Origin: Bacteroidales bacterium
Lineage (GTDB): Bacteria; Bacteroidota; Bacteroidia; Bacteroidales; UBA932
Length of the DNA stretch: 54,584 nt
Assembly: GCA_017480345.1 (NCBI GenBank)
Contig: JAFVAU010000033.1
Location: forward strand, 1 to 54,584
Direction of reading: 5' to 3'
The notes beneath the pieces are model-generated. The model was not told where the DNA came from. It did no database searches and saw only the letters and a list, made by a program, of their open reading frames with translations. The position numbers were made by a program, and so were the translations under genes. This document shows, piece by piece, positions 1-6,808 of the stretch (position 1 is its first letter; every line of letters starts with the position of its first letter).

Positions 1-98
1 AGTACAAATAAGTAGAAATGTTTGAACAACACCGTTTTAGGAAGTTGAAAAATCAAGTTTCTCTCTCGGTATAGCGTTTATTTTGGCCAATATCTTCT

Positions 99-548
99 TT
101 AGTTTAGCATTTGTGTATTTCCCATTCGGAACCCATTCTTCTCCAGCACCCGGGCCGATGCCAGGTTCTCCGGGAACACCTCGCCGATTATGCGCTCCAG
201 CGCCAGCTCCCGGAAAGCAATCCCGCAGATCTGCCGAACCGCTTCTGTGCCGATACCCTGGGACCAGAACGGTGTTAGAATCATATAGCCAATCGACCCA
301 ACGGAGCGATTCTCATTGGCCATCCTTTCCACGGAGATACTGCCGACAACCTGCCCGTCCACGACGATAGCCCGCCAGACGCCCTCCTTGCCGTCATTCT
401 CAGTCACCATACCCAGCCACCAGTCAGCATCCGCTTCGGTATAAGGATACGGCAGCCGGTCCGACAGGTATGTCCTGTCAACGGCATTGCAGAGCGCCAT
501 CAGCGCTTCCCGGTCAGCAGAAATCCACTTATGAAGGTCAATGGTCAT
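99..548 (-). CDS. GNAT-family N-acetyltransferase, C-terminus clipped
   Basis: Predicted cytoplasmic acetyl-CoA-dependent N-acetyltransferase of the RimJ/RimL type. Its 149 residues include the acetyl-CoA loop QGIGTEAV at 97-104 and the family motif RVLEKNGF at 133-140. Family members usually run 15-25 residues past NGF with a conserved tail; here the sequence leaves the family pattern after GFRM and stops within nine residues, so the C-terminal strand is probably missing or replaced. The ATG at 548 is the only good start and gives the usual N-terminus. It stands alone between the window edge and a gene-less region. A TAAATTTG promoter element lies 29 bases upstream. The acceptor substrate is unknown and activity is uncertain because of the short end. 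Confidence 0.75.
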   Translation of the reverse strand: MTIDLHKWISADREALMALCNAVDRTYLSDRLPYPYTEADADWWLGMVTENDGKEGVWRAIVVDGQVVGSISVERMANENRSVGSIGYMILTPFWSQGIGTEAVRQICGIAFRELALERIIGEVFPENLASARVLEKNGFRMGNTQMLN

Positions 549-576
549 ATTCGATTCAGTCCAAACAGATTGACTG

Positions 577-584
577 CAAATTTA
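577..584 (-). promoter_or_regulatory. -7 promoter element TAAATTTG
   Basis: Exact match to the Bacteroidetes -7 consensus TAnnTTTG, placed 29 bases upstream of the acetyltransferase ATG on the minus strand. Confidence 0.5.
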
Positions 585-612
585 GCTGTTATCGGGCAGA
601 CGGGCAAATCCC

Positions 613-673
613 GTCCACCGCTGTCCACCACTGTCCACCTTGTCCACACCGTCCACCGGTGGACAAAGTGGAC
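613..673. repeat. GTCCAC repeat array with helical spacing
   Basis: Five direct copies of GTCCAC start at 613, 623, 633, 642 and 651, so they are 9-10 bp apart, one helical turn. The last copy is part of a perfect 14 bp palindrome GTCCACCGGTGGAC (651-664), followed by another inverted copy GTGGAC at 668-673. All direct copies would face the same side of the DNA, as in iterons or a cooperative operator. No gene reads through it convincingly. Confidence 0.6.
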
Positions 674-1083
674 GGAAAGGGTTAGGCCGATGCCGATGAT
701 CCGGGCCGATGGTGCCCTGTTCCAGCGGCAGTGCCGATGCCAGGGTCGATATGGGAAGCGGTACTTGCTCGTCTGTCAGTTTGGTTCTCCGATGCGCTCC
801 GCCCCAAACCGCCAGACCAGCAACCTCTATTGCCACCCGTCGCTGTGAGACTGTGTCAGTTGCCGCCTCGGCGTCAACCGCCACAGACTCACGGCCGGCC
901 CCACGCTCCATTGGCCCACGCCTCCAGCTCCCGCACTTTTAAGGGAAAAGCGGTGTGCAAGACTGTGCCGGAGCAAGTCCGCCACAGACTTGCACCCTCT
1001 CATCCCCCCGGCCCCCAAGGGAGATAATCGCCCGGGAGCGTCAGTGCCAGTGCGAGCGTTGTGCCCCGAATCCCGCTTTCCAT

Positions 1084-1217
1084 AACATAATCCCATCGGA
1101 ATTGTGTAACAGCCGCCGGCACCCACATCACCCGCCCGGAGGGTATCAGTTATTGATGGGTCAGAAGCCCGCAGAAACGCCCTTCCAGGCGTCTGATTAC
1201 ACAATTCGGATTATGTT
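1084..1217. repeat. 21 bp inverted repeat
   Basis: AACATAATCC (1084-1093) plus GAATTGTGTAA (1099-1109) pair without mismatch with TTACACAATTC (1197-1207) plus GGATTATGTT (1208-1217), with one five-base bulge (1094-1098) on the left arm. The arms are AT-rich inside very GC-rich DNA, which makes chance pairing unlikely. They enclose about 87 bases. They could be the base of a long RNA stem or the ends of a MITE-like element. Confidence 0.65.
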
Positions 1218-1285
1218 AAGGACGCTCCGTCGTCAAGGTGCGAAGGTCCTCCCTTCGAATTCCCGGGCGAGGCGGCGGCAGACAA

Positions 1286-1465
1286 GCGGCCCCCTTCAAG
1301 GACCTCCGGCCTCCAGGCCCGTCAGGGGGCCGCGCACTTTGCGCTCCCTCGTATCAGCGTCAGCGGGTATTCCAGCAGCGCTCCACCCGCCGGCGGCAAA
1401 GCCGCCAGCGACTTCCGCTTGAAGTCTCGTATCAAAGGAAGAAGGTATGCCAGGGCGCAAAGTGC
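1286..1465. other. Nested stem candidates in the gene-less region
   Basis: GCGGCCCCC (1286-1294) pairs with GGGGGCCGC (1325-1333). Immediately next to it, GCACTTTGCGC (1334-1344) pairs perfectly with GCGCAAAGTGC (1455-1465). Between them are two local hairpins, GGCGGC-aaa-GCCGCC near 1391 and GACTTC-cgctt-GAAGTC near 1410. The stems stack next to each other without crossing, as a real RNA fold would. Confidence 0.5.
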
Positions 1466-1583
1466 CGGTACGAGCACCGTCAGTGCCTCTCCACCGTCTG
1501 TCTCTCGCTGGGAGCCTCGGTGGAGTGCGGGACAGTCTACCGCCTTAGGCGCTTCGCTTGGGGTCGGCCCGGCACCTCCAGTC

Positions 1584-1608
1584 GTGTGGCAGGACGAGCC
1601 TGCCACAC
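1584..1608. other. Perfect 10 bp hairpin
   Basis: GTGTGGCAGG (1584-1593), loop ACGAG, CCTGCCACAC (1599-1608). No T tract follows on either strand, so it does not look like a terminator. Confidence 0.55.
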
Positions 1609-2242
1609 CACTTCCGGCACCGTTCCTCCGCGGTACGGCTCCGCCGCGTTATCACCTGCCTGCTATTCCTCCAGGCCTTGTGTCTTTTCCGTCTTGTGCG
1701 CGGTCCTCGCTGCGCTGCGGTCCGTGCTCGTCTCCAAAGCCACAAAGCCTTCCGGGCAGGCAGGACACAGCCGTCCGCATCCGCTCCCGGCTGTTGGCGC
1801 AGACAGTGTCGGGATTCCGCTTCGCTGCACCCGCCACAGACTGCGCCGGGGGCATGGTGCCAGGCCTGACGGCCGCGAGCCTTCTACCTTCGATCCGGGA
1901 ATGGGCCGTTCCGTCCCAGACCCCGGAGGGAGTCTGCCCACCCACAACGTCGGTCTCTTCCGCTGTTCCAGGGAGCCTTGCGTCTCCCTTCCACGGCGCT
2001 CCAGAGCCCGCCGCCCCTCACGCTGCCAGACACCCTCCGGGGCCACGCTCCACTTCGTTCCGCGCCCTATGGCACTGGCAGACTCACAGCCGCCACCCGC
2101 AAGCCCGCACACACTCCCGGCAGCTGTGAGACTGCCAGCACCATAGGCCCACCAGGAGACTTACGCCCCGGCGTCAGTGTCACATCGACCGGCATCACCC
2201 GCCCGGAGGGGAAGAAAGGGGTATAAATATATACAACGGGAG

Positions 2243-2262
2243 GCAGCGGCTTGCGCCGCTGC
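2243..2262. other. 8 bp hairpin at the edge of the gene-less region
   Basis: GCAGCGGC, loop TTGC, GCCGCTGC. It lies between the gene-less region and the left end of the integrated element; no T tract follows. Confidence 0.4.
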
Positions 2263-2282
2263 GAGTGGTGGTAAGGAGCTTG

Positions 2283-2309
2283 TTTTGTGCGTAAAAATTT
2301 GCGCGTAAC
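2283..2309. repeat. Left end repeat of the integrated element
   Basis: TTGTGCGTAAAAATTTGCGCG begins here and is the inverted counterpart, with a small indel, of the sequence at 6380-6406 just upstream of the integrase gene. GTGCGTAAATTT-type words are written twice in each copy. They are probably integrase arm-type binding sites at the two ends of a 4.1 kb element. Confidence 0.45.
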
Positions 2310-2381
2310 TCGTTGAAAATAAATTTGTTATTCTCGGAAATTATGCGTAACTTGTACATAGATAACTAATTGATACTTGGT

Positions 2382-2666
2382 ATGCTTACACTCATAGATT
2401 TCATCAAAAACGTCGAGGACGAGGTCTTCGAGAAGGTGCTGTTCTACACCCGACATCAGGAGGATTACGGCCTCCTTCCCATGATCTGGGTTCACCAGTT
2501 GAAGGGAACGGTCTGCTTCAATGATGCACCCAGGGCCACCGGCTATGCCCATCTGCCTGTTTACAAGCTCTGTAATATGGATAGTGAGCTGAGGTGGATT
2601 CCGGACAAGAAGGCCATCAAGAAGTGGATCGAGGGTGAAGTTCTGATGCACTCGTTAAGCGCGTAG
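2382..2666 (+). CDS. Hypothetical protein, 94 aa, in integrated element
   Basis: No family recognised. The 94 residues are acidic at the start (DFIKNVEDEVFEKV) and basic towards the end (DKKAIKKW), with no signal peptide or membrane segment. I chose ATG 2382 because an upstream in-frame start would be a TTG (2370) with no support. It is the first gene inside the left end of the integrase element. The opposite strand is also open here (2328-2651) but reads as a shadow. Confidence rests mainly on the balanced composition and on the gene-less DNA before it. Confidence 0.45.
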   Translation: MLTLIDFIKNVEDEVFEKVLFYTRHQEDYGLLPMIWVHQLKGTVCFNDAPRATGYAHLPVYKLCNMDSELRWIPDKKAIKKWIEGEVLMHSLSA

Positions 2667-2735
2667 TTCCGACGCATGTATATTCCCTCTGAACTCCTTA
2701 TAAGCCATTGCCCTGCCCAAAACTTATAGCACCCC

Positions 2736-3479
2736 ATGCCCCGTTTCTATCCATCAATCCTGATCTCTGACGCCTACGGCTCCGTGGGCGATGTGACCTT
2801 CTATCACCGGAACGGGAAGTGCTACTACCGGAAGCGCTCCCATAGCCGCTATCCTGGCACCGCTGCCCAGACCTCGGCCCTGGATGTGCATCGCCGGGCG
2901 CTGGCGGCCTGGAGGGAGGTCCCGCACCAGACGCAGCAGGTCTGGAACCGGCTGGCAGAGGAGGTGGAGCCGCATCGGCCACCCTTCGACCACAAGGCCT
3001 TCATATCAGGGCAGAACCTGTTCGTGTCGGCATATCACGGATTTGCCGCGCTGGGCAATGAGCATCAGCCTTCGCCGGTGCCGTTTGAGTCTTTCCCGCC
3101 GTTTGCGGCTTTCCTGGGCGCTGCCGTGAAGATGAACGGGAGCCTGGTCATTCCCGCCCGGGTGGAAATCCCGCACTGCCCGGATGCATCCCGGTACCGG
3201 CTGCTGGTGAAGATCCAGCTCACAGCCCCCGGCCGCTGCCGGCATCTGGGGCTCCTCAGGAACTACCTTGCAGAAGGAGACTGCGCTGCAGGCGTAGTCT
3301 CCGTAGTGATTCCCGGCTATGCGGGGGTATGGGGATTTGATTTGGACCAGTTCCAGGTCTATGCCCGGTTCATCCTGCTGGACAGAATCACCGGCTACCG
3401 GAGCCAGTACCACGAATATGCTACTTTGATCCGAGCCACGGAAGGGACAGCCATAGGTCCAGCGTCTCAGGAAGATTGA
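2736..3479 (+). CDS. DUF6266-like hypothetical protein
   Basis: The 247-residue product opens with a pattern seen in a Bacteroidetes family of uncharacterised proteins (DUF6266-like): a short start, then GSVGDVTFYHRNGKCYYRK (residues about 16-34), then a Pro/Thr/Gln-containing segment and W-x-x-L-A. No signal peptide, membrane helix or catalytic motif is visible. Its last 59 bases overlap the 3' end of the convergent HTH gene at 3421-3795, so the final residues may be accidental read-through. It lies inside the integrase element as apparent cargo. The family assignment is from memory of the N-terminal motif and is moderate at best. Confidence 0.55.
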   Translation: MPRFYPSILISDAYGSVGDVTFYHRNGKCYYRKRSHSRYPGTAAQTSALDVHRRALAAWREVPHQTQQVWNRLAEEVEPHRPPFDHKAFISGQNLFVSAYHGFAALGNEHQPSPVPFESFPPFAAFLGAAVKMNGSLVIPARVEIPHCPDASRYRLLVKIQLTAPGRCRHLGLLRNYLAEGDCAAGVVSVVIPGYAGVWGFDLDQFQVYARFILLDRITGYRSQYHEYATLIRATEGTAIGPASQED

Positions 3480-3795
3480 CCTTGTTCCCGGCGAACACCA
3501 GGTAGTTGCTGTCCTTCCAGTTATAGACCGTCTGGCGGCTCACCTTCATCCAGGCAGCGAATTCCGTGATGCTGCAGGTGGCGTGGTTCCCGGAGAGTTG
3601 CTCCAGCCTGGCCACAAGTGCAGAATAGTCCTTGATCTTCGGAGCCGCCTCGTCCAGGATCGTCCTGATGTCAATCCTTTCCTTCCCGGCTTCCTTGAAC
3701 ATAGCCAGCAGGTCGTACGCCTTCGTAACGTCGACCTGCTGCATCAGTATGGTGATATCGCTTCTCGTCAGCATAGAATCATTAGAATATTTCAC
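3421..3795 (-). CDS. Small helix-turn-helix protein of mobile element
   Basis: A protein of up to 124 residues with a C-terminal helix-turn-helix: ITEFAAWMKVSRQTVYNW at roughly 76-93, followed by a wing-like segment and LPETLDLW. This layout matches the small excisionase- or DUF3853-like HTH proteins found next to integrases in Bacteroidetes elements. The first ATG (3795) overlaps the ATPase gene upstream by 14 bases; the internal Met eight codons in (MLTRSDI) is an equally good start and still overlaps slightly. It is probably co-transcribed with the ATPase. A role in element excision or regulation is inference. Confidence 0.65.
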   Translation of the reverse strand: MKYSNDSMLTRSDITILMQQVDVTKAYDLLAMFKEAGKERIDIRTILDEAAPKIKDYSALVARLEQLSGNHATCSITEFAAWMKVSRQTVYNWKDSNYLVFAGNKVNLPETLDLWLSLPWLGSK

Positions 3796-4921
3796 CGTTC
3801 CACAGCATCCTCAGGAAATCAAGCACAGTAATTAGCTCTATGTCATCGACTTTCCTCGTTATTGGATCTAACGACACAAATATCAAACGGCAGTCTGGAT
3901 GCTCTTCCTTAAAGGCCTTGAGTCCAGCTTTGTGTTTGGCCTTCACCTGCTCGGAGGATTTGATTTCAATGGCGACTTTGGCGTCTCCGATGACAGCATC
4001 AACTTCCTTCTTGTCGTATGTACGCCAGTAGGAGATGATGTCCTTTTTATCGTTATATCCTTTGTACGCAATGATCTCCTGCATCACAAAATGCTCAAAT
4101 GCATGCCCGTAATCGTCCGTGCCACGTTTTAGTGAATGGCGGCCCATAAGATAGTTGGCGAGACCCACGTCAAAGTAGTAAAATCGCGGTGCCTGGATAA
4201 TCTTCCTTTTGACCGCCTTCCTGTATGCCGGAATTTCGTATCCTATCAGTGTGTCATACAGAATCTTGAAGTAAGACTGCACTGTTTTGACGGAGACTCC
4301 ACAGTCTGAGGCGATGTTTGAATAATTCAGCATCTCCCCATCGGAGATGGCCGCCACTTCCATGAAGCGTTCGAATGCCTCGAGTTCCCTGACTTCTCCT
4401 TCTTCGCGGATTTCTTCGTTCAGATACACTTCAACGTATCCTTTCAGTCGCTTGGTGGCATCCGCTACCATATAATGGCGCGGAATCATTCCGTTCTGAA
4501 CAGCCCGGTCCAGTTGGAAGTCGGTTACTTCCGGCCAGACGAGTGGATAAAATGTTTCCGGAATGGCACGGCCCCCGAGGGTGTTTGCACCGGATTTCTT
4601 CAGCTTCCTGGCGCTTGAACCGCTAAGGATGAACCACAGTCCTTTTTCGACCATCAGAGTGTGGACGATATCCAGCAGTTCCGGCACTTTCTGAATCTCA
4701 TCTATGATGACCAATGTACCGGACGGTTTGTCCCAAAGTGCCTCCTTCAGGGAGTTAGGATTCCGTTTAAATGCTTTTCTCACATCGGGGTCCAATAAAT
4801 CGTAGTAAATCTTCCCCTTGAAGCGTTCTTTCAAAAGGGTGGATTTCCCGGTCTGACGTGCGCCAAACAGGAACATTGCTTCGTCCAACTTGTCCTCTAT
4901 GTCGAATATTCTCTTGTACAT
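3782..4921 (-). CDS. AAA+ ATPase with DUF4143 C-terminal domain
   Basis: Stand-alone ATP-binding protein of the AAA_14/DUF4143 group. The Walker A is GARQTGKS at residues 20-27, Walker B is LVIIDEIQ ending near 77 with D74/E75, and an LSGSSARK sensor segment lies near 100. The C-terminal part (about 215-360) has the PD-(D/E)xK-like core of DUF4143: FEHFVMQEI, then KEVDAVI and AIEIKSSE. Its 379 residues are normal for the family. These proteins are common single-gene cargo in Bacteroidetes genomic islands; their biological role is not established, and defence or toxin-antitoxin-like functions have been suggested. A palindrome in its leader suggests its own regulation. Confidence 0.85.
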   Translation of the reverse strand: MYKRIFDIEDKLDEAMFLFGARQTGKSTLLKERFKGKIYYDLLDPDVRKAFKRNPNSLKEALWDKPSGTLVIIDEIQKVPELLDIVHTLMVEKGLWFILSGSSARKLKKSGANTLGGRAIPETFYPLVWPEVTDFQLDRAVQNGMIPRHYMVADATKRLKGYVEVYLNEEIREEGEVRELEAFERFMEVAAISDGEMLNYSNIASDCGVSVKTVQSYFKILYDTLIGYEIPAYRKAVKRKIIQAPRFYYFDVGLANYLMGRHSLKRGTDDYGHAFEHFVMQEIIAYKGYNDKKDIISYWRTYDKKEVDAVIGDAKVAIEIKSSEQVKAKHKAGLKAFKEEHPDCRLIFVSLDPITRKVDDIELITVLDFLRMLWNGEIF

Positions 4922-4943
4922 AATACCTCCGAATTTCTTTACT

Positions 4944-4977
4944 ATACTCCAAATATTTATATGAATTTGTGGAGTAT
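4944..4977. promoter_or_regulatory. Inverted repeat in the leader of the DUF4143 gene
   Basis: ATACTCC (4944-4950) and GGAGTAT (4971-4977) form an inverted repeat that extends to ATACTCCAAAT / ATTTGtgGAGTAT with a two-base insertion. It lies between the -7 element and the start codon, over the expected transcription start, so it is either an operator or an mRNA hairpin. Confidence 0.5.
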
Positions 4978-4982
4978 GGTCG

Positions 4983-4990
4983 CAAATTTA
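4983..4990 (-). promoter_or_regulatory. -7 promoter element TAAATTTG
   Basis: Exact TAnnTTTG match 62 bases upstream of the DUF4143 ATPase start on the minus strand. Confidence 0.5.
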
Positions 4991-5032
4991 CTAAAGTTTA
5001 TCTGAATACCAAAATCTTTGCAAGATTATCCA

Positions 5033-6373
5033 CTACAGGCTTAAGGAGTTGGCAAACGTGTTCATTGCATCGGACTTGGTCTTGCCGGCAATGTCAATGT
5101 ATGGCTTCATGGACTTGTAGTCGCAGTGGCCGGTCCATTTCATCACAACCTGAGGCGGGATGCCGCTGGAGAGGGCCTGGCAGATGAATGTACGCCTGGC
5201 AGCATGCGTGCTTATCATCTCATATTTAGGGTAGGTCTCCTCGACGCGCTTCCCTGCACGGAAGCATACGCGCGTTATGGGGTCATTGAATCCGCATAGC
5301 TCGCAGAGGTCTTTCAGGTACTGGTTCATTTTCTGGTTACTAATTACCGGCAGCGCATGGTCTCCGACCGTGTCCAGGTCCTTGTACTTCTCGAGGATTG
5401 CCTTGGAGTATGGATTGAGGTCAATGGGAAGGCGGTCATTGGTTTTCTGGGTGGTAACATATATGTAGTTGTCGGCCACATCCGTCTTACGGAGATTGTA
5501 CATGTCAGAAAAACGCAGGGAGGTAAAGGCGCAGAAGCAGAACAGGTCACGGGCCTTGGCCAGAGCACCGGCTTCCTTGACAGTCTTTTCATACTCTTCG
5601 CCGTTCATGTTGACGAGTGTTACCTTGGTGCCATTCTTGGGAATCTCGTAATTGTACAGGGTCTTCAGCTCATCCTTATCCAAAAAGATGATAGGTTTCT
5701 CAACCACCTTGAACTTGGGCCGGTATTTGGTCACAGTGTCCTGCATGGTGTAGCCCTTCCGCAGCGCCCAGTTAACAAACCACAGCAGGTTCTTGTATTG
5801 CTTTCGGACGCTGTTGTCCTCCAGCCCCTTCTCCTGCCTCAGGTAAGTGACTAACTTATTTATGCCGGTTTCGTCGAAGTATTCCAGAGTGACATCCTTC
5901 TTGAATCCTTCCATATGATGCTGGAATGTCACGAAACACTGCTTCGTGGCATAGGCCCATTGCTGGACCGCTCCCTGCTCCTTTACAAATTCTTCCAGCA
6001 GCTGGAAGAACGATTTCTTCCGGGCTTTCTTGGTGGGTGCAGGCGCAGTGGTCTCCTCTTTATTCAGGGCCTTATCCAGCTGCTCCTTGAACTCATCCTT
6101 GGTGGGTCGCCTGGTCAACTGGTTGTCCCAGTCCAGGAAATGGTTTTCTATATTGTTCAGGCGCCTGTTGATTTCTGCGCCGGTGAGCCGCCGGGAATTG
6201 CGGTAGGTTCCTTTGGACACTCGGCTTCCAGACCAGACTGCCGGATCAACACTAATGCCGAATGTCGAGAGCATCTTCGCTCCCTTCACGTTTATCTGGA
6301 CACGTATCGGTAGTTCGCCTTCCTTGTTGGGCCTTTTGTCCAAAAAATAGTTAACTGCCATAACTCTGTACAT
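5033..6373 (-). CDS. Tyrosine recombinase / site-specific integrase
   Basis: Integrase of the Bacteroides mobile-element type, 446 residues. The N-terminal arm-binding domain starts with NYFLDKRPNKEGELPIRVQI; a SAM-like core-binding domain covers about 125-230; the catalytic domain follows. Catalytic residues are visible: Arg in FTSLRFSDM near 296, H390 and R393 in THAARRTF, H416 in WTGHCDY, and the nucleophile Y425 in KPYIDIA. It should excise and integrate the 2283-6406 element. GTGCGTAAATTT repeats sit directly upstream and at the opposite element end. Two other integrase tails in the window (8350 and possibly 14613) end with closely related residues. Confidence 0.93.
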   Translation of the reverse strand: MYRVMAVNYFLDKRPNKEGELPIRVQINVKGAKMLSTFGISVDPAVWSGSRVSKGTYRNSRRLTGAEINRRLNNIENHFLDWDNQLTRRPTKDEFKEQLDKALNKEETTAPAPTKKARKKSFFQLLEEFVKEQGAVQQWAYATKQCFVTFQHHMEGFKKDVTLEYFDETGINKLVTYLRQEKGLEDNSVRKQYKNLLWFVNWALRKGYTMQDTVTKYRPKFKVVEKPIIFLDKDELKTLYNYEIPKNGTKVTLVNMNGEEYEKTVKEAGALAKARDLFCFCAFTSLRFSDMYNLRKTDVADNYIYVTTQKTNDRLPIDLNPYSKAILEKYKDLDTVGDHALPVISNQKMNQYLKDLCELCGFNDPITRVCFRAGKRVEETYPKYEMISTHAARRTFICQALSSGIPPQVVMKWTGHCDYKSMKPYIDIAGKTKSDAMNTFANSLSL

Positions 6374-6379
6374 TTATCA

Positions 6380-6406
6380 TTTACGCACAAATTTACGCAC
6401 AATTTA
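6380..6406. repeat. Right end repeat of the integrated element
   Basis: Two direct TTTACGCACAA words, inverted relative to the left end at 2283-2309. The minus-strand -7 element TAAATTTG (6388-6395) for the integrase is embedded in it, so integrase binding here could also repress its own promoter. Confidence 0.5.
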
Positions 6407-6717
6407 CCTAATATCCAAATAAACTCCGTTTTATTTTAATGAACTAACTTATTTATTTTCAGCAAATTATAAAACCATATTAAACCCCCTTAAACTACAC
6501 GAATGGACTTCCCAGCACCACTTAAGCCGTTGATAATCAACGGCTTATTTTTTACCCTTCTCAAATGTTCCCGTTTTCTGCCCACATTGGGGCTACTTTT
6601 TTTCCAGCGATAGCATCAAGTTGGTGGTGCTGAAGGCACTCGAACCATTTTACGGCATTTGTAGGATGAAGGGAGATTGTCATGAACATCGGCCCCTCTG
6701 GATTGGAGAGAGACCGA
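6407..6717. other. Intergenic stretch beyond the integrase
   Basis: About 310 bases without a credible gene. It contains the strong hairpin at 6524-6553, the word CAGCACCAC (6512-6520) and, inverted, GTGGTGCTG about 115 bases later. I looked for a tRNA end or attachment core and found none I can support. Confidence 0.4.
6524..6553 (+). terminator. Rho-independent terminator
   Basis: AAGCCGTTGA, loop TAA, TCAACGGCTT, then ATTTTTTA on the plus strand. A clean 10 bp stem with a T tract. No plus-strand gene ends just before it in this window; it may belong to the locus into which the element inserted. Confidence 0.75.
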
Positions 6718-6808
6718 GGAAAATTTTCTATTTTCAGAGCAGTTTTAGCGCCATAAAGGTAAAATCATCGAAACTAAAATGGATTTCCGGGTAAAATTGT
6801 CGAAATCT
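6718..6808. repeat. Three operator-like repeats downstream of fic
   Basis: Copies related to GGTAAAATTGTCGAAAT start at 6718 (GGAAAATTTTCTATTTTC), 6759 (GGTAAAATCATCGAAACT) and 6790. The copy at 6789-6806 is identical over 18 bp to the one at 8332-8349 on the other side of fic, and each directly abuts a minus-strand stop codon. Confidence 0.7.

Larger units (their letters stand above)
878..1842. repeat. Dispersed 12-mer CCGCCACAGACT, three copies
   Basis: Identical copies at 878-889, 979-990 and 1831-1842, all in the same orientation, inside the gene-less GC-rich region. They suggest the 0.85-1.85 kb stretch is one unit, not random spacer. Confidence 0.55.
1126..2210. repeat. 18 bp direct repeat spanning 1.07 kb
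   Basis: CATCACCCGCCCGGAGGG is found identically at 1126-1143 and 2193-2210, close to both edges of the gene-less region. Confidence 0.6.
674..2230. other. GC-rich gene-less region with many inverted repeats
   Basis: About 1.55 kb without a credible gene. Open frames of up to 302 codons exist, but they are open in several frames at once, are Arg/Pro/Ser-rich and match no family I know. The stretch is full of paired segments: arms 1084-1109/1197-1217, 1286-1294/1325-1333, 1334-1344/1455-1465 and 1584-1593/1599-1608. It also has repeated words (CCGCCACAGACT three times) and an 18 bp direct repeat at 1126-1143 and 2193-2210. The plus strand is C-rich, so a transcript from the minus strand would be G-rich and strongly folded. 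It could be a large structured RNA, a non-autonomous element or decayed DNA. Confidence 0.5.

Noticed and set aside
1615-1650. Group II intron domain V
   Set aside because: A GAGCCGT...ACGGT pairing is present on the minus strand, but length, tetraloop and bulge do not fit domain V and no reverse transcriptase is near.
1238-2146. 302-codon and 236-codon open frames on the plus strand of the GC-rich region
   Set aside because: Several frames are open together, composition is Arg/Pro/Ser-rich without domains, and the inverted repeats explain the sequence better.
6560-6660. tRNA or tRNA end as integration site
   Set aside because: A GGTTCGA-like word exists on the minus strand, but the T-stem does not pair and no cloverleaf can be drawn.
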